Origin: a virus
Virus record (IMG/VR): IMGVR_UViG_3300020187_000042
Coordinates: 1 to 56,182 of that record
Strand: one strand, 5' to 3'
DNA: 56,182 bases
Part shown: piece by piece, positions 24,801 to 32,561 of the stretch
Layout: each line of letters begins with the position of its first letter
Numbering within the stretch: position 1 is the stretch's first letter
Made by a program: the position numbers and the translations under genes
Notes under the pieces: generated by a model
The model's database searches: none
Told to the model about the DNA's origin: nothing
What the model saw: the letters and a program-made list of their open reading frames with translations, nothing else

Positions 24801-25038
24801 ATCCGATTCCTCTGGTAAAGACATGATCAATCGAATGGATAAAATGGTTGAACTGATGACCGAGCACTCAGGTATACATACTAAGGTACTGGAAGTGTTA
24901 ACAGAGTCTGGTTTAATTGACAAACAAGGTAATACAGTAGTTAACAATGGAGGAAACAGCACTACCGTCAACAACTCAGTTGCCGAGCCAAGTATAATGG
25001 ACTTTCGCGACAGAGTAGTAGGTCGATTATCAAAGTAA
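21892..25038 (+). CDS. 29: tail tape measure protein (gp29-like), 1048 aa
   Basis: A long, mostly helical protein in the tape-measure position between hub genes. The first 120 residues are charged. Hydrophobic segments occur at about 126-146 and 270-290, fitting a role in membrane passage of DNA. Residues about 300-460 hold two copies of a module (PLDMLKSAVSWILGKFGF; PLDLIKDTVSWLLGAFGF). Residues about 480-690 hold five copies of a 28-residue motif built on LPKWM and GxWV. The C-terminal part has an Ala/Glu/Lys region and a final Gly/Ser/Asn-rich tail. T4 gp29 has 590 residues, so a clearly longer tail is expected. Confidence 0.85.
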   Translation: MEDKLGDLITALTELVEKLDDKPTGEVTSKARFNPDDMFAPTEEQVSAKENKELAKDIAKENAKNNKEKKASRKILKDVMPVSVVNFDSKALKQLGEVVSNNITDRVTKDTEAPKDKAPSWLKALKMIGYGAFALIIGPIIALFAFFEEIGKQKWFISLKEFLKKKVGGPLAKLFKPITSFFDKFKTRISNLWKSVKKFFKPVTDTLKNIGTKIKNIGKSIKSLLSPIFGGATKPGLFTRLMNIILKNPVIKGMTAFFKGLGGMLGKIFLPITIIMGVFDFVTGFMDGYEKEGSIIDGIEGGITKVFDTLIAMPLDMLKSAVSWILGKFGFKEAEKTLDAFSFSTLISDMIGGLFKTYKDIFAKITSVLTGIWDSFIGIFTSTGEADEKGMVEKALVFVYKILTLPLDLIKDTVSWLLGAFGFENAEKSLDSWSFAKIYEDLIGAIFGFMEGAFEFVKSLFTEPKKAFEKIGKWFDKLFADPIGTIKELLPKWMTDFGTWVWDTLIAPVAKLLTATADNPVAAKAAFKKLLPKWMSGFGDWVFDSLILPISQYFDKLLNSTSASEILSALIPQWLKDTGKWVYNNTIQPLMDIFSDITKDPKGSKSAFLEMLPKWMTGIGGWVFDEVIAPIAKWFTDFADPSVGFTELLPDWMLDVGQWVYNTLIKPIGDLITSLLDIDLVGMLKSKAKNLLPKAGYELLFGTEEEEASGKAAESREAATKATASVAGLSETAQKTIAKARANIEDTVGGDNTADRTNDLIDSMKKAMVDGKGDEEKTKELLIESGDYKALLKTSGMDEKDFLKKMTKGYEYGHIYDSVSDAGEDFIHKDGGMGDIAMQIANQEGEHKRWVSMVNEYAKVLKDEGLKIDNFQYPWATLADKDSITSDILAGYNLMYDALDVETDDGRAFARALEKVGIHKAMRAAKPVQVEAPEMNDFIWRPGQKPMTFSKGDILIGSHEDNISPSTPGKSDSSGKDMINRMDKMVELMTEHSGIHTKVLEVLTESGLIDKQGNTVVNNGGNSTTVNNSVAEPSIMDFRDRVVGRLSK
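22774..23981 (+). repeat. internal repeats of the tape measure gene
   Basis: Protein-level repeats: two modules of about 65 residues near 22.8-23.3 kb, then five degenerate copies of an LPKWM...GxWV unit, about 28 residues each with variable spacers, near 23.35-23.95 kb. They are diverged at DNA level. Confidence 0.7.
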
Positions 25039-25041
25039 CCT

Positions 25042-25049
25042 GATAAGTA
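25042..25049 (+). promoter_or_regulatory. late promoter variant GATAAGTA for the Hint gene
   Basis: Box just after the tape measure stop, 8 nt before the ATG at 25058; it marks the Hint frame as a separately expressed gene. Confidence 0.6.
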
Positions 25050-25057
25050 TATACACC

Positions 25058-25480
25058 ATGCTACCATCAACTACAGTCATAAATGTCAATTCAGAAGAAC
25101 GCGACTTAGACTATATTATAGAGAGCCTGACATCAGTCGACATGAGCATAAAGTCATATGCGGTGAAAAAGAAAAAGATCATCACTAGTGATGTGGTAGC
25201 CACCCGAAGCTCTTCATCCAAGGACTTCATATACATTCAAGTAGAAACCGGTGAGTCGATCATATTGACTCATGATCATAAGATTTATGTAGATAGTGAA
25301 TGGCTTCGCGCGGATAAAATAGCCGTAGGTTTGACAGTTCTCAACTCTGAACTCGAACAAACCAAAATAGTGGATATGCACAAAATCCATAACGATATGA
25401 CTCAAAAAGTATATAACCTAACAATAGAAGACACTCAATGCTTCTTCGCCAACGATATACTCGTTCACAACGACTCTTAA
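25058..25480 (+). CDS. free-standing Hint (hedgehog/intein) domain protein, 140 aa
   Basis: The whole protein is a compact Hint domain without an endonuclease. The start MLPSTTVINV aligns with intein block A, where a catalytic Cys or Ser is normally residue 1; here it is the initiator Met. Block B is intact (GESIILTHDHKIYV, TxxH at 71-74). The C-terminal block is textbook (VYNLTIEDTQCFFAN, then DILVHN), with His137-Asn138, but only Asp-Ser follow before the stop. Protein splicing by the standard path is therefore not possible, while C-terminal Asn cleavage could be. It sits between tape measure and a baseplate tube gene and joins the latter by a TAA-T-ATG junction. Its role is unknown. Confidence 0.8.
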   Translation: MLPSTTVINVNSEERDLDYIIESLTSVDMSIKSYAVKKKKIITSDVVATRSSSSKDFIYIQVETGESIILTHDHKIYVDSEWLRADKIAVGLTVLNSELEQTKIVDMHKIHNDMTQKVYNLTIEDTQCFFANDILVHNDS

Positions 25481-25481
25481 T

Positions 25482-26816
25482 ATGGCAAATCCAGACTTAC
25501 CAGATAAAAACACATCAAATACCGCGGCCGAAAAAGCAGCTGACGCATCAGGACAAGGTCGTACGAAGATTGATGAGTCTAGTAACGCCTGGGGTGAGAC
25601 TCTTATCCCGGCCGGGGCAAAATTCTACTGGAAGATGTTACCACCAAAAAAAGGAAGCGCGTCTGGTGGCGCCCCTGGGAAAATCGCTGGGTACGGACCA
25701 GCACCTAGATTGTCCCCGGCTTCTGAATCGAGAGACCCGACAGTAGGAGATCATATGAATGATGCCGCTGGTCCATCGACTCATGTGAACATTAGAGACG
25801 TACACCACTGGACAGAATCTCCAACTCACTCTCGACGTGAGGTACCAATGTTAATGTTGAAGGAATATAGAATATTAACAAATCCAATGTTAAATCAAGT
25901 GATGAATAACGTCGGTGTTGCTGTCCAGACCGGAACCGGCTTAGTTCAACAGGGCGCTAATGCAGCCAATTTACTCGCCGGTCTAGCTAAAGATGAAAAA
26001 GGTAACTTCACTGCAAATAAAACTACAATATCAGAGAATATAAATAAAAAGATAACAGAATCTATTGGAGCCGGAGCAATTAAAGCGTTAGAAGGTACTG
26101 ATAGTGGTTATGCTAATCCGCTAAATCCATACTCTATGCTATATACAGTAACACCTACTAAATTTAAGTACACATTCCCGTACATGGAAGATGCATATAT
26201 ACAAAAATCCGGAGGATTCGGATCGGCCGCTGAAGGAGGCTTCATGACAGATGTAACATCTATAGCAGCAGAAGCATTAAGCGATATCTCAGCAAAGAAA
26301 GTAATGGCCCCTGGCCGGATGATCGAACAACCGAAGGGATTCACATTCGATGGCAGAGAACGATCATACACTGTTAAGTTCCCATTATTCAATACTAAGA
26401 GCTTCACGGAAATCATCCGGAATTGGCAATTCATCTACCTGTTAACATATCAAAATACACCTAATCGAATAACTAGAGATTTGATCGATCCGCCCTGTAT
26501 ATATGAAGCGAAAATTCCCGGGGTATGGTATAGTAAGTATGCAAGTATAACAAACATGCAGGTTGACTTTGTAGGTGGTCGTAGAGAGATGGACATGCCA
26601 GTTCCATACTTAACCTCCGCGGAGGATGGCTCTGCAGACGGTAAGTCAGAGAGTAACTGGTTATTACAAAAACGAAAGATAACAACAGTAATCCCGGATG
26701 CATACATGTTGACGATAACAATTACAGAGCTATTTTCAGAGACACAAAACTTTATGTATCATATGGTAAAAGAGAGCATGAGCGACAAGATAAAAGTAAC
26801 CAACAACCAATACTAA
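25482..26816 (+). CDS. baseplate structural protein (gp48/gp54-like), 444 aa
   Basis: Residues 1-110 are Ala/Gly/Pro-rich and look disordered. The core has YTVTPTKFKYTFPYMEDAY, then RERSYTVKFPLFNT, NTPNRITRDLIDPPCIYEAK, then SITNMQVDFVGGRRE and IPDAYMLTITITEL. This order is that of a tube-fold baseplate protein sitting on the hub. It is the second such protein in the window (the other is at 19046). The start follows the Hint stop by a single T, in the same TAATATGGC context as several junctions here. Confidence 0.6.
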   Translation: MANPDLPDKNTSNTAAEKAADASGQGRTKIDESSNAWGETLIPAGAKFYWKMLPPKKGSASGGAPGKIAGYGPAPRLSPASESRDPTVGDHMNDAAGPSTHVNIRDVHHWTESPTHSRREVPMLMLKEYRILTNPMLNQVMNNVGVAVQTGTGLVQQGANAANLLAGLAKDEKGNFTANKTTISENINKKITESIGAGAIKALEGTDSGYANPLNPYSMLYTVTPTKFKYTFPYMEDAYIQKSGGFGSAAEGGFMTDVTSIAAEALSDISAKKVMAPGRMIEQPKGFTFDGRERSYTVKFPLFNTKSFTEIIRNWQFIYLLTYQNTPNRITRDLIDPPCIYEAKIPGVWYSKYASITNMQVDFVGGRREMDMPVPYLTSAEDGSADGKSESNWLLQKRKITTVIPDAYMLTITITELFSETQNFMYHMVKESMSDKIKVTNNQY

Positions 26817-26817
26817 A

Positions 26818-27198
26818 GTGATTGAACCCACGAAATACAATAAATTTGAAGTACAGTCATTATTACAATTAAATAGTGATAGTTCATTCGCAATGGAACG
26901 TATATTTAACGTATATAAACAGCATGGATCTAAGCACTTTTATTATAATATACTAAATAGGGTCGATTTTCCTGACAACATATCCCCCTCCACATACACC
27001 AAGTATAATACCAAGCCTAATGAAACATGGACGTTGATTTCGTATAAATTTTATAATAGAATAGATTTATGGTGGATTATAGCAGCTTACAACAGGATAG
27101 ACGATACATTCACACCACTGTCCCCCGGGACAGCTCTCATGGTACCAACTCCATCGATGATTAGAACTATTATCGATGATATAAAGAAAACACTATAA
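26818..27198 (+). CDS. 53: baseplate wedge protein gp53-like, 126 aa (GTG start)
   Basis: The start is a GTG one base after the preceding stop. The protein shows the gp53/LysM-like signature: RVDFPDNISPSTYTKYN, then ETWTLISYKFY and LWWIIAAYNRI, and a final basic helix. T4 gp53 (196 aa) holds wedges together around the hub; this one is shorter, with little beyond the core. It lies between hub components in a TAA-N-start chain, consistent with coupled translation. Confidence 0.75.
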   Translation: MIEPTKYNKFEVQSLLQLNSDSSFAMERIFNVYKQHGSKHFYYNILNRVDFPDNISPSTYTKYNTKPNETWTLISYKFYNRIDLWWIIAAYNRIDDTFTPLSPGTALMVPTPSMIRTIIDDIKKTL

Positions 27199-27199
27199 T

Positions 27200-28846
27200 A
27201 TGGCAGGTAATATTGAGTTTATAGAGAGTTGGGTCAACGCTCTAGGTCTAGATCATGATAATAATGCTAAGATAGAGCAATTTGATGACAGGCGATACAA
27301 GTTTAGTTTATATTTATTAAATCAAGACGGACAGGCGATTAAAATTAGAAAAGGATCGATAGACGACCTGTATATCGAAGATAATGTATTAGACTGGTTT
27401 CATCAAGGTAATGTTACGTTTCTAAACCCTGATGATATTATAGAGAGGTCTGAATCTGTATTGTTGTCTGACGCTCCGGATGGTTCTAGAGTTCCTACCG
27501 TACCATATCGGTTTAGGAGCGATTGTAGAGACTTACTACTATTGACATTCGAACCTCATCTAGATTCCGGGGAGATAAACAAGGGAATTCCTACATTCCT
27601 AAATAGTGTGATTCATACCATGAAGTTTTTATTTTCGGTATATGCTAGCGAGGATATAATATCTGAAAAAGGTCGAATGTATAAGAAACAGAAATTATAC
27701 TTCCATGACTACAGGTACCAGATGCTTCGAGAAAAGAATATATACTACAGTACCGCAAAGTTCCTCCAATCCACCGGTGCTCATGGTTTATCGAAGTACC
27801 CGGTATCTAGAATGAATAATGATCAGAGAGGTAAACCAACCGGTGAGATAGTCCAGGATATCCTCCGGAGCTCGTTATTAGAAAGTGATACTAAGAATAT
27901 GTTCTCGTATCACTGGAACGCCGGAGGTCCAAAGCTACACTACACCAGCCCTTCAAATTTTAAAGCCATTGATGACTTGAACTATATCCTCGACAGACAC
28001 GTCAGTGATGCCAACCACGAACATCAACCGTGCTTATTACGATTACAACGATATACCGAGAGATGGGAATTATTACCTATAACAGAATATTTTGCGAGAA
28101 GTAAAAGAGGGTTTGGCCCAGGAGAATACCAATCTGAGTATTTTCTATTGAGTAGCGGGTCAGAGGCTATATCGACTGGTATACCGCCAGAAAGAAAGAC
28201 ATTTGGTAAGGAATTCCGGAATGCTGCAATAAACTATCATTACCCAGATCTATCAGTCATCGATGATTATATTTTCTCCGAGATGAACGGAGTTGACTGT
28301 CAAGAAATGTTAAACAGTGTAATCACACACCGATATAATGAGAGAACTAAAACATTTAACGTTGACCTAGCGTCCGGTAATGTTAGGACCTTACAAGAGC
28401 AATTTCAACGACTGTATATTAACCATACATTCGGAGGTATCGGTGGTCATGGGTTTACGAGCTGGTTGTCTGATACATCTAGGGCCGAGAACTTCAACTT
28501 CCGGGTTAGTAGTTCCTGGACATCAGATAGCAGCTTGTCATTCACTGAATCTAGAAACAAAATCTTATTGGCAGCGTTTCTATTAGGCAACACCATACAG
28601 TTTGATGTTCGAGGTGATACATCTCGGAGAGCTGGAGTATGGATATCATTGGACAGGGACAACAACTATATAGAGAATGAATATGATATGAAAATACTAG
28701 GACAATATTTCGTGACTAGAGTAACTCACCGGATCGATTCATCTGGCGCGTACACAAATAACATAATGGGTGTCAAGCCCTTCTTCTACAAGGATGTAAA
28801 ATTCGACACTAATGACCTGTTCATGAAGAATACAAACACATTATAA
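27200..28846 (+). CDS. putative baseplate hub protein (gp27-like), 548 aa
   Basis: The gene begins one base after the gp53 stop (TAATATGGC). The last 130 residues read like the C-terminal region of gp27/VgrG-type hubs: LLGNTIQFDVRGDTSRRAGV, then YDMKILGQYFVTRVTHRI and a final strand. The front contains beta-rich segments and several FYHDYR-type aromatic clusters. T4 gp27 (391 aa) forms the trimeric torus at the tube tip. No lysozyme domain like T4 gp5 is seen in this frame. The assignment rests on the C-terminal pattern and gene order. Confidence 0.5.
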   Translation: MAGNIEFIESWVNALGLDHDNNAKIEQFDDRRYKFSLYLLNQDGQAIKIRKGSIDDLYIEDNVLDWFHQGNVTFLNPDDIIERSESVLLSDAPDGSRVPTVPYRFRSDCRDLLLLTFEPHLDSGEINKGIPTFLNSVIHTMKFLFSVYASEDIISEKGRMYKKQKLYFHDYRYQMLREKNIYYSTAKFLQSTGAHGLSKYPVSRMNNDQRGKPTGEIVQDILRSSLLESDTKNMFSYHWNAGGPKLHYTSPSNFKAIDDLNYILDRHVSDANHEHQPCLLRLQRYTERWELLPITEYFARSKRGFGPGEYQSEYFLLSSGSEAISTGIPPERKTFGKEFRNAAINYHYPDLSVIDDYIFSEMNGVDCQEMLNSVITHRYNERTKTFNVDLASGNVRTLQEQFQRLYINHTFGGIGGHGFTSWLSDTSRAENFNFRVSSSWTSDSSLSFTESRNKILLAAFLLGNTIQFDVRGDTSRRAGVWISLDRDNNYIENEYDMKILGQYFVTRVTHRIDSSGAYTNNIMGVKPFFYKDVKFDTNDLFMKNTNTL

Positions 28847-28847
28847 T

Positions 28848-30137
28848 ATGGCGATACAGACACTAGATCCCTTCATTATAGACATAAACTTAGTTAGTTC
28901 ATCTGACCTTCAAAAGCGTTTATCTGACTACACAAGCCTGTTGACTGCTTTTCCTAGTGAAACTGCAATGAACAGCCTGTATTGGCATACTGACAGTCAT
29001 AGTGACCCTATCACAAGTAAAATAGACTTTTTTAAAAAACTAAATGACGGTACAATCAAGTTAAAGGACAATAACGATGGTATAGTCAAGGACAAGACAT
29101 CACCTGCTAATATCAGAAACAAGAATATACGAGATCAGTTGAGTGACAACTCACACTTGAGTACATCAACAGGTGGTATATATGGTGAGCCTGTTATTTC
29201 TGGTAATAATGTCGATATAGTGAATAAAGGATATGATAAAGAATGGAAACCACTGTCACCTGACCAAACGCACTCAGATGCAAACGCTGAGTGGAGTGTA
29301 ACGAATATTGTATCCGATAAGAAACAAGAAATCATCGTACCTCCATTAGAAGGTCAATACACCGATATAGAGCTAGAAAGCGCGTTTGGAATGAAAGATA
29401 TGAGCGCTTGGTTTGTATCATGGTGGATTGAGAAATTCCGTACTGCACATGAAGTGGTAAAGCGCGATCTTCTTGAATTATTAGGTGATGATAATGAGTA
29501 TTTCGTTGATTTTAGTGAGAGTGTTGGTCAGTTAAAAAACCTAAGCATGTATGAAGACACATCAACACTACCCATATATGATGATAATGTTGAAGCAATC
29601 CCAAATCACTCGATACCATCCACTACTTCGAGTGTCGCACTGTATTGCGCCAGTGAAGATTCAAAACAACTGATAAATGACCTATCAAAGGAGACAAATA
29701 AAGTTTATCGTAAAAATTTAAAGCAGATGATCGAAGATCCATCAAGAGACGAGACAATCACATCAATAATGACACCTCTCGATCATAACAAGACCAGCCA
29801 TGGTCAGGATTTCGTTAGCGATTACCCACACAACACTCGCATGATCATATTCATAGAGACTGTACACAAAGCAATACAGGATCACTTGAAAGGATTGTGG
29901 AAGGTACTTGAGTTGATAAGCAACCGTGAAAACATAATGGTTCAAGGCAAACCAGCTCAAATATCACTCAAGGTTGAGGAATTTACCCATGCTGTTGATC
30001 TTCTCAAGAACAAGATAAAGAAATACTCCGCGACCAAAGGAGAGATAATTGAACCTAAGTTTGGAAGACCAACAAGATTACAACAGACATACACAAACGC
30101 TCAAGTGTTAGGTGTGCCTGGCGTGACAGAAGAATGA
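28848..30137 (+). CDS. hypothetical baseplate-region protein, 429 aa
   Basis: Starts one base after the previous stop (TAATATGGC) and ends the hub operon. It has a mixed N-terminal region, a central segment with aromatic helices (MSAWFVSWWIEKFRTAHEVV), and a mainly helical C-terminal half (IETVHKAIQDHLKGLWKVLE) ending in a basic tail. No family is recognised. Gene order suggests a hub or hub-assembly component. It converges on the minus-strand small-terminase candidate with no spacer. Confidence 0.62.
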   Translation: MAIQTLDPFIIDINLVSSSDLQKRLSDYTSLLTAFPSETAMNSLYWHTDSHSDPITSKIDFFKKLNDGTIKLKDNNDGIVKDKTSPANIRNKNIRDQLSDNSHLSTSTGGIYGEPVISGNNVDIVNKGYDKEWKPLSPDQTHSDANAEWSVTNIVSDKKQEIIVPPLEGQYTDIELESAFGMKDMSAWFVSWWIEKFRTAHEVVKRDLLELLGDDNEYFVDFSESVGQLKNLSMYEDTSTLPIYDDNVEAIPNHSIPSTTSSVALYCASEDSKQLINDLSKETNKVYRKNLKQMIEDPSRDETITSIMTPLDHNKTSHGQDFVSDYPHNTRMIIFIETVHKAIQDHLKGLWKVLELISNRENIMVQGKPAQISLKVEEFTHAVDLLKNKIKKYSATKGEIIEPKFGRPTRLQQTYTNAQVLGVPGVTEE

Positions 30138-30605
30138 TTACAGATCTTCTTCTTCTGAAATCTCAGCTTCTATAACTTTACCTGAATTGAGCAGTTGTTC
30201 GAAAATCTCTTCTCTTGTGAACGTTAGATTTTCTTGTTTGTGTTCTGCTAATTGAGTTTTGGATTGAATGTCCATTGTCTTTACCTTGATAGTAGTCTCT
30301 GATTTCTTCTGTTGTAGGAATATCTTGTTGAGAGTCTCAAGAGCACCAGTGCTTGCTTTATATAATTCCGCTAATGAATGAACATCTTCTGGTTCAGGAG
30401 CACTGATAATGAATTGTTTTATATTATCTATAGTGTCCATACTATCCTGTATCAATCTCCCTGAGTTATTCAATATAAACTGCTCCAAGTCAGCAGGATC
30501 TAAATTAAAATCAGCTTTTTGCACCTTTTTCGCAAGCGTGTTACCTTCACGTAGCTGGTCAACTAGTGTTTTTACTGTATTCTCTCGATCGCTCTCCTCA
30601 CTCAT
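30138..30605 (-). CDS. 16: terminase small subunit (gp16-like candidate), 155 aa
   Basis: The ATG at 30605 is chosen because a perfect TATAAATA lies 5 nt upstream; the open frame extends further but without a promoter. The protein is acidic at both ends with a long central helical hairpin (DSMDTIDNIKQFIISAPEPED, then LAELYKASTGALETLNKIFLQQKK), the plan of T4 gp16 (164 aa), which binds DNA and regulates gp17. It is on the opposite strand and about 18 kb from gp17, unlike T4. A different coiled-coil virion protein cannot be excluded. Confidence 0.55.
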   Translation of the reverse strand: MSEESDRENTVKTLVDQLREGNTLAKKVQKADFNLDPADLEQFILNNSGRLIQDSMDTIDNIKQFIISAPEPEDVHSLAELYKASTGALETLNKIFLQQKKSETTIKVKTMDIQSKTQLAEHKQENLTFTREEIFEQLLNSGKVIEAEISEEEDL

Positions 30606-30610
30606 ATAGG

Positions 30611-30618
30611 TATTTATA
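30611..30618 (-). promoter_or_regulatory. late promoter TATAAATA
   Basis: Perfect consensus, 5 nt before the ATG at 30605, back to back with the early promoter at 30627. Confidence 0.8.
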
Positions 30619-30626
30619 CAATAAAG

Positions 30627-30655
30627 TTGACTTATACAGTGACAGACCGTATAAT
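30627..30655 (+). promoter_or_regulatory. strong sigma70-type early promoter
   Basis: TTGACT (30627-30632), 17-bp spacer, TATAAT (30650-30655): the best sigma70 match in the window. The expected +1 is the A of the ATG at 30662. Confidence 0.8.
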
Positions 30656-30661
30656 ACACAT

Positions 30662-30808
30662 ATGGTAACAGTAAACATACAAGGTCACGGATCATTTGCG
30701 ATCCCTGCGAACAAGTTAAACGAATTATTAACATGGTTGACAAACAACTCAATGCCAGTAGAAGGCTCATCTAATACTCGCCCAGGAGACACTCTTTTAA
30801 ACGGATAA
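30662..30808 (+). CDS. small early protein, 48 aa
   Basis: The ATG lies 6 nt after the TATAAT of a consensus promoter, so the mRNA would begin at or next to the start codon. The frame is open further upstream but that part contains the promoter. The protein has a short beta-like start (MVTVNIQGHGSFAIP), one helix (ANKLNELLTWLTNN) and a Ser/Gly/Asn tail. It leads the early operon with dUTPase and gp44. No function is recognised; early phage proteins of this size often target host functions. Confidence 0.6.
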   Translation: MVTVNIQGHGSFAIPANKLNELLTWLTNNSMPVEGSSNTRPGDTLLNG

Positions 30809-30810
30809 TA

Positions 30811-31449
30811 ATGAGCTCGATGAGAATTAGACCGCTACACGACCCGGTTATTAAAATTAAAAAGACGCATGCTGATGCTGTACTACCCACTGCAAATAAC
30901 AAGGAACCAGGCACTGGAGACTCTGGATATGATCTGGTATCAGTTGAGAATAAAGTTATCCCGCCAATGGGCAGTCAAGTGATACCAGTCGGACTAACGG
31001 TCGCTGATATATCACCTGGATATTGGTTCAGAATCGAGCCTAGAAGTGGTTTAGGATTCAAGCACAACATTCAACCACATCTAGGTGTTATTGATAACGG
31101 ATATCGAGGAGATTTAGGTGTGAAGTTGTATAATTTTAGTACTGACAAGGAATATCGTGTTCGATCAGGGGATAAGATTGCACAATTGGTAGTATATCCA
31201 TTGTTACAACCGATCTTTGAGTTTACTGACGAGATAACAGAGACTGCCCGGGGTGATAAAGGATTTGGTAGCAGTGACACAACATCATCCCATGCTCTAC
31301 CTGATTGTGACCGTAGCGTTTATCCTAAACTCGATAAAGGTGACCCTTTCTGGGTATATACCGATTGTCATACTATACTTCAATCAACACAGCAATCAGA
31401 TAAGGATTATATGCTATACAAGATGAAAGAGGCTGGTAAAGATGTTTGA
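30811..31449 (+). CDS. dut: dUTPase with C-terminal extension
   Basis: All five motifs of trimeric dUTPases are present: DSGYDL (37-42), EPRSGLG (77-82), GVIDNGYRGDLGV (92-104, with the catalytic Asp95), GDKIAQLVV (120-128) and the C-terminal arm RGDKGFGSSD (147-156). The enzyme hydrolyses dUTP to dUMP, keeps uracil out of phage DNA and feeds thymidylate synthesis. After motif V there are 56 extra residues (Asp/Tyr/Gln-rich, ending KMKEAGKDV) not needed for activity. The start is two bases after the 48-aa gene; the end overlaps gp44 by 8 nt. Confidence 0.92.
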   Translation: MSSMRIRPLHDPVIKIKKTHADAVLPTANNKEPGTGDSGYDLVSVENKVIPPMGSQVIPVGLTVADISPGYWFRIEPRSGLGFKHNIQPHLGVIDNGYRGDLGVKLYNFSTDKEYRVRSGDKIAQLVVYPLLQPIFEFTDEITETARGDKGFGSSDTTSSHALPDCDRSVYPKLDKGDPFWVYTDCHTILQSTQQSDKDYMLYKMKEAGKDV

Positions 31450-32359
31450 TAATCTCTGGGTCGAGAAATACAGACCTAGTGATCTAGGATCAATGGTGTT
31501 GAGTGACGCCAACCGGAGATGCTTTGAGAAGTTCGACAAAGCTCGCGAGATTCCTAACTTACTCTTCTCTGGATCAGCTGGTATAGGCAAAACTAGCTTA
31601 GCTAAGATCATATGCAACTCAATGTTAGAATGTCAGTACTTGTATATCAATGCTAGTGACGAGAACGGTATAGACATGATCCGTACCAAGGTTACTAATT
31701 TCTCAAGGACCAAAAGCTTTGATGGTACTATCAAATGTATTATATTAGATGAGACTGATGGATTGAGCTTAGACGCTCAACGAGCTCTACGTAACACAAT
31801 GGAAGATCATGCCGGATTGACTAGATTCATACTAACTGCTAATTACAATCACAGAATCATACCACCTCTACAGAGCCGCTGCCAATCATTCGATCTAACA
31901 CCGTCACTCTCAGGATGCTCTGATAGAATCAAGCAGATACTCAAACTCGAGAACATCTCGGTACTGGAAAGTGATATCGACCGTCTAGATGAATTTGTCA
32001 AGACATGTTATCCTGATCTACGTAAATGTATAAACGAGATCCAGAAGAATTGTATTGATGGTAAAATCGAGTTTGACAATCTAGTCAAGGTTAAAGATAA
32101 GTTCGTAGAGAACATATATAAGATCGCCAAGGAAGGACTAGCAATCAAAGCCCGTAAAAAGGTTATAGAGAATGAACATGTGTTCAATGGTGATTATGTA
32201 GAGTTACTACGAGCCTTGTTTAACTGTATACATGAATCCAACACCCCTGATATAAAGAAATCAGAGCACTTGATAGTAGTGGCTGAACATCTGTACAGAT
32301 CAACATTCGTGGTTGATCCGGAGATTAACTTCTTTAGTTGCTTGTTAGCTCTTACTTAG
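31442..32359 (+). CDS. 44: clamp loader large subunit gp44
   Basis: This 305-aa AAA+ protein (T4 gp44: 319 aa) has WVEKYRPSDL at the N-terminus, Walker A SGSAGIGKT (43-51), Walker B IILDETD (100-106), the sensor ILTANYNHRI and the SRC arginine-finger motif (145-147). Four copies with gp62 open gp45 and place it on DNA. No gp62 is recognised in the window, and gp45 lies 28 kb away in the other replication cluster. It is the last gene of the early operon from 30627 and its stop overlaps the converging minus-strand gene by 8 nt. Confidence 0.93.
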   Translation: MFDNLWVEKYRPSDLGSMVLSDANRRCFEKFDKAREIPNLLFSGSAGIGKTSLAKIICNSMLECQYLYINASDENGIDMIRTKVTNFSRTKSFDGTIKCIILDETDGLSLDAQRALRNTMEDHAGLTRFILTANYNHRIIPPLQSRCQSFDLTPSLSGCSDRIKQILKLENISVLESDIDRLDEFVKTCYPDLRKCINEIQKNCIDGKIEFDNLVKVKDKFVENIYKIAKEGLAIKARKKVIENEHVFNGDYVELLRALFNCIHESNTPDIKKSEHLIVVAEHLYRSTFVVDPEINFFSCLLALT

Positions 32360-32552
32360 ACTTAGAGGACTTAGACTTTTTGCTCTTCTTCTTAGGAGCA
32401 TATCCACCATCCCATGCTTCGTTAATATCTGGTGTTGATTTATCATCTCCGATAAACTTACCTTCTTCATCTTTAGCGCGAGTTGGTTTAGCTGTTACTT
32501 TTGGGCTCTCCTTCTTGGATGTGATCCCTTGTCCTTTAATGTTCATTGCCAT
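32352..32552 (-). CDS. small basic protein with Lys/Ser tail, 66 aa
   Basis: A hydrophilic, probably disordered protein ending in a KKKSKKSKSSKSK tail, which would bind nucleic acid. The start lies 9 nt after the stop of the 200-aa gene on the same strand and no late box is seen, so it is probably its operon partner. The stop overlaps the gp44 stop from the other side. A packaged DNA-binding protein is plausible but unproven. Confidence 0.55.
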   Translation of the reverse strand: MAMNIKGQGITSKKESPKVTAKPTRAKDEEGKFIGDDKSTPDINEAWDGGYAPKKKSKKSKSSKSK

Positions 32553-32561
32553 AATAAAATT

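Noticed and set aside
21892-25480. Hint domain as an intein inserted in the tape measure protein
   Set aside because: A stop codon at 25036-25038 and a frame change separate them, and a late box lies between; no extein continues after the Hint domain.
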